Source of the DNA: Alteromonas sp. 5E99-2
GTDB taxonomy: Bacteria; Pseudomonadota; Gammaproteobacteria; Enterobacterales; Alteromonadaceae
Direction of reading: 5' to 3'
Assembly: GCF_017368475.1 (NCBI RefSeq)
Contig: NZ_JAFNJE010000004.1
Location: 234,627 to 298,626, forward strand
Length of the DNA stretch: 64,000 bases
The notes under the pieces were generated by a model. It saw only the letters and a program-made list of their open reading frames with translations. It was not told where the DNA came from and made no database searches. Position numbers and translations under genes: made by a program. This document shows positions 59,130 to 64,000 of the stretch, piece by piece. Position 1 is the first letter of the stretch. Each line of letters opens with the position of its first letter.

Positions 59130-60263
59130 TTAGTTCGTTACTTCTCGCTCAATAATTTTGCTCGATTCATCTTTGTAAAGTGGTACACATTCACTGACTT
59201 CAAATTTATAACCTACAGGTAGTGCTTCATCTTGGGAAATTAAAAGAACGGAGTAATCATCAATAATAACGCTTTTTTGATCATCTCTTTTTTTACAAAC
59301 ACTGTGAGAATAAGACTCTAAATACCATATAAAACTGGCAATCATGCTCTCAACTTGCACTTGTTCATTATTTGATATTTCGCTAAAGAACTCGCTGTCA
59401 GAAGTATCATCTGCCTTAAGTTCTTTTTTTGCAGGTTCATCTATTAATTTAGTTTTCGCTTCGCCATCTACACTAAATAAACCATTACCAAATTGTAGAC
59501 TACCCGTTGTCTCTGAACCTAAAGATGGAAAATACATTGAGCTTGTTTCCACAGCCATAACCATCACTAAGGGAATCAATATAATACGTAAAAACATAGT
59601 AAGTACAGCACGGTTTTCATCTTCCCAATGCATCTTTAGCCGAATGCCAACCAACTTTAGACATAACCTTAGTAGCATCCATATATTGGCAACCATAATT
59701 GCAAGAGAGAGCATTATAATGCTACTCAACGTTAACCAAAATGGCATCAGAATGAAGGTCGTAAAACCTAGTGTGTAGGTAAATGGAAACGGTTCAATAC
59801 CTGTAACATGATTAATTTTAAGGGCGGCGAACGCAAAGGCTAAGTTTGTTAATGACGCATACGTAATGACAATGATACTTTTGCCAATGATAGTGTCCCA
59901 TAATTTTCTAAATAAGCTCAACAGTTCGCGGAGCATACCTAGAAATGCAAAAACACTGGCTAAAATCAAAAAGAATTTAGACTCTGTAACAAACAGCACG
60001 TCAAAACCCAAACACAATATCGCTGTAAAGTAAGCAAGTTGAGAGGGGGTATAATACTTTTTTGAGATATTGCTTTTTACTAGTTTCATTCTCAAAAATA
60101 TACGCTTCACAAAATTTCTAAAATCTATCAAAACTCTTTTAATCCCATAAGAAACATCAGCAAGTACAAAACGTTTAAATATCGATACTATGAAACTTTC
60201 ATGAAAAAATGAACTGCTTATTAATAGAAGTCCTAAATCTGCACAAATAAATAAAATCCCCAT
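59130..60263 (-). CDS. Multi-pass membrane protein, function unknown
   Basis: A 377-residue protein with about six hydrophobic segments in the first 250 residues (e.g. LAYFTAILCLGFDVLFV, FFLILASVFAFLGML, TLSSIIMLSLAIMVANIW) and a soluble C-terminal domain of about 125 residues. That domain carries an acidic linker (KKELKADDTSDSEFFSE) and two Cys (SVCKKRDDQ and SECVPLY). No family recognised. It is a single gene between btuB and the peptidase; its AT-rich, lysine-rich composition differs somewhat from its neighbours, which hints at acquisition. Confidence 0.7.
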   Translation of the reverse strand: MGILFICADLGLLLISSSFFHESFIVSIFKRFVLADVSYGIKRVLIDFRNFVKRIFLRMKLVKSNISKKYYTPSQLAYFTAILCLGFDVLFVTESKFFLILASVFAFLGMLRELLSLFRKLWDTIIGKSIIVITYASLTNLAFAFAALKINHVTGIEPFPFTYTLGFTTFILMPFWLTLSSIIMLSLAIMVANIWMLLRLCLKLVGIRLKMHWEDENRAVLTMFLRIILIPLVMVMAVETSSMYFPSLGSETTGSLQFGNGLFSVDGEAKTKLIDEPAKKELKADDTSDSEFFSEISNNEQVQVESMIASFIWYLESYSHSVCKKRDDQKSVIIDDYSVLLISQDEALPVGYKFEVSECVPLYKDESSKIIEREVTN

Positions 60264-60335
60264 TTGAATTCTAAATCATCTTTTATGTGCTCGTGATAAA
60301 CTAATTCATATTACGTCATAAATAGTTTTAAAATC

Positions 60336-62417
60336 ATGGCCTTTACTCGTTTAACTGCATCAATACACCCCAAGCCTCATGGAACTGAAAAACCCCATCA
60401 GCAAACTCATCATGGCTACGTATTATCAGACGAATTTGCATGGCTTAAAGATCCCAACTACCCAAAGGTCACTTCGCCAGATATCCTTTCTTATTTAGAA
60501 CAAGAGAACCGATATTTTCGAGACACACTAGCCCCTTTTTCTGGGCTAACAGACACCTTATTTAATGAATTCAAAGGCAGAGAAGCCATTGTCGAAACAT
60601 CAGTGCCTTGGGTTGATAACGGCTTTGAATATCATTGGTATTACCCTGAAAATGCGGAATACAAAATATGGGTAAGAAAGCCGTTAAACAGCACCAAAGA
60701 AACTATTTTATTAGATGAGAATAACGAAGCTCAGTCCATTGAATTTTATACACTCAACCAACTTAGTATCAGCCCTGACAATCGTTTTATGGCATGGTCT
60801 GTTGACGATACCGGCTCTGAACGTTTTACAATTTATATTAAAGACCTAAGCGACCACACTCGCCTGCCTCAAGTGATCACGCAAACAAGTGGTGACATTG
60901 AATGGAGCCAAGATAGCTCGGGCTTCTTTTATACACTAGTAAGTGAAGAATGGCGCCCTTATCAAGTGCAGTTTCATACTTTACATACAGATGCCAAAAA
61001 CGACCACATCATTTACACCGAGCAAGACCAAAGCTTTTTTGTTGGTATTGATACCAGTCAGTCATCAGAATTTATATTTATTAGCTCGGGCAGTCATACT
61101 GTCAATGAAGTGTTTATTGTTCCCAGTGCCTCGCCTTTGCAGCCCTTAACATTAATGGCAAGTCGCAATTTAGAAATGCAATATGATGTCGATCACGCCA
61201 ATACGCATTTTTACATTCGCGTAAACGACCAACACGAGAATTTCAGGCTTGCCCTTACCCCTCAAAACACACCTGAATACGCAGCATGGCAAACCTTTAT
61301 CAATGGCAGCGATGAACACTATATTACCGGTTTCATCAGTTTTTCGACCTATCTGGCCCTTGAAGTCAGAGTCAATGGCTTAGCTCAAGTGCTAATTAAA
61401 CCTTACCAAGGCAATGAACACTTTATCGAATTCGAACACAGTAGTTTTTCAGCCCATTTAGGCAACAATCCAGAGTTTGCACCGGAGCACATCCGGTTGT
61501 CTTATGATTCAATGGTCACGCCCCATTCTATTTACGACTATGACCTAGCAACTCACACATTAATATTGCGTAAAACACAGCAAATTCCATCGGGTTACAA
61601 CCCAAATGACTATGAAACCGAGCGCTTATGGGCGAAAGCAAAAGACGGAACCCGTATTCCCATCTCCATAGTCTATAAAAAAGGCTTTAAACAAGATGGC
61701 TCCCACCCTATGCATCTATATGGTTACGGCGCTTATGCCATGGCGATGGAGCCAGAGTTTTCAAAATCAGCGTTAAGTCTGCTGGACAGAGGCTTCTCTT
61801 ATGCCATTGCTCATATTAGAGGTGGCGATGAAATGGGCTACGCTTGGTACACTCAAGGTAAACTCAAACACAGACAAAACACCTTCAGCGACTTTATCGA
61901 CTGCGCCGAATTTTTAATTGCAAAAAACTATGTTCAACGAGGCAATATCTCGATATCTGGCCGCAGTGCTGGCGGAGAGCTTATGGGTGCTGCAACCATA
62001 CAAGCACCTGATTTATGGCGCTCTGTTACCTTAGGCGTTCCTTTTGTTGACGTACTCAGCACCATGCTTGATGAATCGCTGCCTTTAACTCCAATTGAAT
62101 GGCCAGAATGGGGTAACCCGCTAACGTCTAAAACAGATTATGAAACCATTGCGGCATACAGCCCATACGATAACATTACGCAAACAGAATACCCGCCAAT
62201 GATGGTAACCGGAGGTTTAAACGACCCTAGAGTGACGTACTGGGAACCGGCCAAATGGACCGCGAAAATGCGTAAATACAAAACCGATAACAACTTACTT
62301 GTTATGCGAATGCATATGGGAGCAGGACATTTTAGCAGTTCAGGCCGATTTGCAAGTTTAAAAGATGACGCCGAAGAGTTTACTTTTATGCTGTTGGCGC
62401 ATGGTATATCTAGTTAA
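60336..62417 (+). CDS. ptrB: Oligopeptidase B (prolyl oligopeptidase family S9A)
   Basis: Serine oligopeptidase cutting after basic residues in short peptides. The 693 residues match the family (E. coli 686). An N-terminal propeller gate is followed by the hydrolase domain. The nucleophile is in SGRSAGGELMG, the Asp in GGLNDPRVTYWEPAKW and the His in GAGHFSSSGRF. HIRGGDEMGYAWY is also typical. No signal peptide. Confidence 0.94.
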   Translation: MAFTRLTASIHPKPHGTEKPHQQTHHGYVLSDEFAWLKDPNYPKVTSPDILSYLEQENRYFRDTLAPFSGLTDTLFNEFKGREAIVETSVPWVDNGFEYHWYYPENAEYKIWVRKPLNSTKETILLDENNEAQSIEFYTLNQLSISPDNRFMAWSVDDTGSERFTIYIKDLSDHTRLPQVITQTSGDIEWSQDSSGFFYTLVSEEWRPYQVQFHTLHTDAKNDHIIYTEQDQSFFVGIDTSQSSEFIFISSGSHTVNEVFIVPSASPLQPLTLMASRNLEMQYDVDHANTHFYIRVNDQHENFRLALTPQNTPEYAAWQTFINGSDEHYITGFISFSTYLALEVRVNGLAQVLIKPYQGNEHFIEFEHSSFSAHLGNNPEFAPEHIRLSYDSMVTPHSIYDYDLATHTLILRKTQQIPSGYNPNDYETERLWAKAKDGTRIPISIVYKKGFKQDGSHPMHLYGYGAYAMAMEPEFSKSALSLLDRGFSYAIAHIRGGDEMGYAWYTQGKLKHRQNTFSDFIDCAEFLIAKNYVQRGNISISGRSAGGELMGAATIQAPDLWRSVTLGVPFVDVLSTMLDESLPLTPIEWPEWGNPLTSKTDYETIAAYSPYDNITQTEYPPMMVTGGLNDPRVTYWEPAKWTAKMRKYKTDNNLLVMRMHMGAGHFSSSGRFASLKDDAEEFTFMLLAHGISS

Positions 62418-62459
62418 TTTAATTATCTCGTAGAGATTGAGAACACAGGTAACCATTTA

Positions 62460-62677
62460 CTATAAGGCAATTTCAACCAAAAGCTGCTCGTTAGGATAGT
62501 CTACAATGATTCTCAAATACTGTAATGCAGAGCCTCCTAACGCGCCATCTATTCTTCTATCCATCATTGAAGACATAAATTGGTGGAAACTGTAATCGGC
62601 TCTTCTGGTAAACCAAACTGGGCCAACGTGTTATTGTCCCAGCGAGCCTTCGAGTTAGTTACTGCGTATGCGTCCAT
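62460..62677 (-). pseudogene. Frameshifted remnant resembling a retropepsin-like aspartyl protease C-terminus
   Basis: Minus strand from 62677 reads MDAYAVTNSKARWDNNTLAQ...LPEEPITVST in one frame. A shift then gives HQFMSSMMDRRIDGALGGSA and LQYLRIIVDYPNEQLLVEIAL, ending at TAG 62460. The IDGALGGSALQYL...IDYPN-like pattern resembles the last part of bacterial retropepsin-like aspartyl proteases. The N-terminal two-thirds are absent. The identification is by pattern only. Confidence 0.45.
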
Positions 62678-62692
62678 ATAAAACCCAGAACT

Positions 62693-62980
62693 TCAAGCGC
62701 TAACACAAGAACGAGATATTATTTTTTTTTGAGTTTTAATTGAGCTTTCATCTTGTTTCGTTTCTGCAATACCAAGTTCTATTTTAGCTTCTTCGCATTC
62801 TTCTGATAGTTCCTTTTCCATTAAATATACCTGGTCTTTTTGATACTGAGACAAACCTTTAATACCATTATATGTATCTCTGTTTTCTGGTTCTCTGTCT
62901 GCTTGATAGGGAGGAGCTTGTGTCGCTCTACACGCACTTAAAGATAGTAATAAGATTATAAAAGGAAATAGGGGTTTCAA
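62693..62980 (-). CDS. Small lipoprotein (95 aa), function unknown
   Basis: A lipoprotein signal MKPLFPFIILLLSLSAC gives lipidated Cys17. The mature part is charged and helical (QYQKDQVYLMEKELSEECEEAKIELG), with three more Cys. It lies between the remnant downstream and the leftmost cassette site at 63117. No attC follows its stop, so I do not count it as a cassette. An AAGGAA about eight bases before the start supports expression. Confidence 0.65.
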   Translation of the reverse strand: MKPLFPFIILLLSLSACRATQAPPYQADREPENRDTYNGIKGLSQYQKDQVYLMEKELSEECEEAKIELGIAETKQDESSIKTQKKIISRSCVSA

Positions 62981-63110
62981 ATTTATTATTCCTTATTCAG
63001 TAGTAATGATTCCATACTAAGAAAATTGTTGAAGCTTTATCTAGTGTTCAATTTAATACAAAAGATAGACTTTTTAAAATCAAAAAAGTTCTTTGTATTT
63101 ACTACTAAGC

Positions 63111-63140
63111 GCATAACGCCCTGTTAACAACTTGTTAGGT
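63111..63140 (-). repeat. Collapsed attC-like site (left end of cassette array)
   Basis: In 30 bases it has R'' ACCTAAC, spacer AAG, an inner pair of about five bases on each side with no loop, spacer GGC and R' GTTATGC (minus-strand order). The spacers are the same as in the full attC at 63429-63521, but the whole variable hairpin is gone. The stop codon of the 63135-63422 gene lies inside its R'' box. Confidence 0.65.
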
Positions 63141-63434
63141 TTCACTGGGTAATTCATATAACCGTTCCTGCTCTTTGTGAAAAAGGTTTATCTGTGTAAC
63201 AGCCAACATTAGTGATTCAGAGCTAATGCGGTTGCAGAAGTACAGAATGAAACTGCCGTTTTCTAACTCTTGAGAGAACTCATATTCGATATCGAATATC
63301 TCTACTAGGACATCCTCGATATAGTCTCTGTGTTCAAAATCGATTAACTTTATGAAAGGACCGAACTCTTTATGGAGATCTGTTTTTAAACTCGATAAAA
63401 GATAACCAAAGGCTGAATTCATGGGTGAACCTAA
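63117..63434 (-). mobile_element. Integron gene cassette A (318 bp)
   Basis: It runs from the cut point of one R' core (G/TTAGGT, T at 63434) to the G of the next (63117). It holds one ORF plus the collapsed attC. Its 5' end TTAGGT is the complement of its own R'' core ACCTAAC, as cassette circularisation requires. Confidence 0.75.
63135..63422 (-). CDS. Cassette-borne hypothetical protein (95 aa)
   Basis: The ATG at 63422 lies 12 bases inside cassette A; the AGG of the R' core TTAGGT may serve as ribosome-binding site. The product MNSAFGYLLSSLKTDLHKEF... is acidic and soluble, with an FEHRDYIEDVLVEIFDIEYEF stretch and ends QERLYELPSET. No family recognised. The stop is inside the attC R'' box, the compact layout typical of cassettes. 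Confidence 0.7.
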   Translation of the reverse strand: MNSAFGYLLSSLKTDLHKEFGPFIKLIDFEHRDYIEDVLVEIFDIEYEFSQELENGSFILYFCNRISSESLMLAVTQINLFHKEQERLYELPSET

Positions 63435-63521
63435 CGCCTTGCTGAGAGGCAGGCAGCGCGAAGCGTTGACTGTCCTGTGAAGGCCTGAAAGGCCGTAACG
63501 TACTGTAGCAACTTGTTATGT
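63429..63521 (-). repeat. attC recombination site (93 bp) of cassette B
   Basis: Minus strand: R'' ACATAAC, spacer AAG, L'' TTGCT, an imperfect inner hairpin region with sub-stems (GGCC...GGCC and CGC..GCG), L' AGCAA, spacer GGC, R' GTTAGGT. L'' and L' are perfectly complementary; R'' and R' pair at all but one or two positions. This is the standard architecture of a folded attC. Confidence 0.88.
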
Positions 63522-63910
63522 ACGTTCATATTAAAACCCCGTTTAACACAAGCCCGGGCATGAAGAAGATGGCTGAAAATGCGATTGAACTTGTGAATGC
63601 AAAAGCAACACAACAAAAGCTTACGCCTAAAAAGTAAACCTTTGGTTTTGCGCAAGCGCTGCTTTGAAAAGTAATAACTGCTAAAGAAAGTGATTCTTTA
63701 AACTGTCTATACAAATTTTGAATTTGTCTAAGAATAGGTGTGTAATACATCGCGACAAAAGCGAATACGACTTCTATACCACTAAAATGAAAAAGCAATG
63801 CAATTTCTGGCGCGAACCAACCAACGATTCCGATAACAAACCAGAACGCTGCCTTTTGATACCATTTTAAATCTTCCCACTGAATCATGATTTTCCTTTT
63901 AAGTACATAA
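63435..63910 (-). mobile_element. Integron gene cassette B (476 bp)
   Basis: It runs from the R' cut point at 63910/63911 (G/TTATGTA) to G 63435 and contains one ORF and the 93-bp attC. The cassette's 5' end TTATGT is the exact complement of its own R'' ACATAAC. Confidence 0.82.
63526..63888 (-). CDS. Cassette-borne membrane protein (120 aa), function unknown
   Basis: The start MIQWEDLKWYQKAAFWFVIGIVGWFAPEIALLF is followed by three or four hydrophobic segments in all. AAGGA lies five bases before ATG 63888. The TGA stop is five bases before the attC R'' box. No family recognised; small membrane proteins are common among integron cassettes. Confidence 0.75.
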   Translation of the reverse strand: MIQWEDLKWYQKAAFWFVIGIVGWFAPEIALLFHFSGIEVVFAFVAMYYTPILRQIQNLYRQFKESLSLAVITFQSSACAKPKVYFLGVSFCCVAFAFTSSIAFSAIFFMPGLVLNGVLI

Positions 63911-63955
63911 CGAGGCTGTAGAATTTATCATTCTCAGCCAGTAATTTTGTAATGC
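63904..63955 (-). repeat. Probable attC of the next cassette (beyond the right edge)
   Basis: The R' core GTTATGT at 63911-63905 is certain from cassette B. Behind it, GGCTG and CAGCC pair around a smaller AGAAT/ATTCT hairpin (63914-63939), and an R''-like GCATTAC lies at 63955-63949. The spacing between L'' and R'' is longer than usual, so the outer limit is uncertain. Confidence 0.55.
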
Positions 63956-64000
63956 TAAGACAATAATTGACCATGCCAGCTATTTCAATGACTTGTCGAT

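Noticed and set aside
62693..62980. Small lipoprotein gene as a third integron cassette
   Set aside because: No attC or R'' core complementary to GTTATGC follows its stop, and the gap before it is over 130 bases. It probably lies just outside the array.
63431..63655. 74-codon minus-strand frame across the attC of cassette B
   Set aside because: It runs through the recombination site and the out-of-frame end of the 120-residue gene; it is a shadow, and the attC has its own explanation.
1..64000. CRISPR arrays, IS elements, prophage genes
   Set aside because: No regularly spaced repeats, transposase or phage structural or integrase genes were seen on either strand. The only mobile features are the cassettes at the right edge.

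Overview
The window looks like a chromosomal segment from a marine gammaproteobacterium of the Alteromonadales (Alteromonas/Glaciecola-like). The evidence is the gene order of several conserved blocks (murJ / ribF-ileS-lspA / rpsT; tig-clpP-clpX-lon-hupB-ppiD; guaB-guaA; pilW-rodZ-ispG-hisS-yfgM-bamB-der), the AT-rich base composition, and the protein sequences. The genus is an inference; no search was run. Most of the window is core genome.

Layout. 1-8.6 kb: lspA (cut by the window edge), ileS, ribF and murJ on the minus strand, rpsT and a 56-residue membrane peptide on the plus strand, then ppiD. 8.7-15.8 kb: hupB, lon with a textbook heat-shock promoter, clpX, clpP, tig, and a five-gene tRNA operon (Pro-Arg-His-Leu-Pro). 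15.9-23.8 kb: folD and a DUF1415 gene, a GldA/GldF-like ABC exporter followed by a decayed gldG-like remnant, trmO, proS, an MBL-fold hydrolase and a histone-deacetylase-family hydrolase. 23.9-32.4 kb: an alkaline-phosphatase-superfamily protein, a Yellow/MRJP-like secreted protein, guaBA, xseA and an unknown lipoprotein. 32.4-42 kb: the der...pilW-rlmN-ndk block.

42-59 kb holds three surface/envelope modules. The first is haem uptake: a TonB receptor and hugZ on one strand and hmuTUV on the other, with a Fur box between them. The second is an outer-membrane barrel, a YfiR-like periplasmic protein and a membrane GGDEF-EAL protein in a tight operon. The third is vitamin B12 uptake and salvage: btuD-btuC-cbiP-cobO-btuF, then a cobalamin riboswitch and btuB. 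After these come an unrecognised membrane protein and an oligopeptidase B.

The right edge (about 62.4-64 kb) is accessory DNA. A broken aspartyl-protease-like remnant and a small lipoprotein lead into two complete integron-type gene cassettes, transcribed leftwards. Their recombination sites obey the cassette rule: in each cassette the 3' R'' core is the complement of that cassette's own 5' end. One cassette ends in an attC reduced to about 30 bp. The array appears to continue past base 64000, so the integrase, if any, would lie outside the window.
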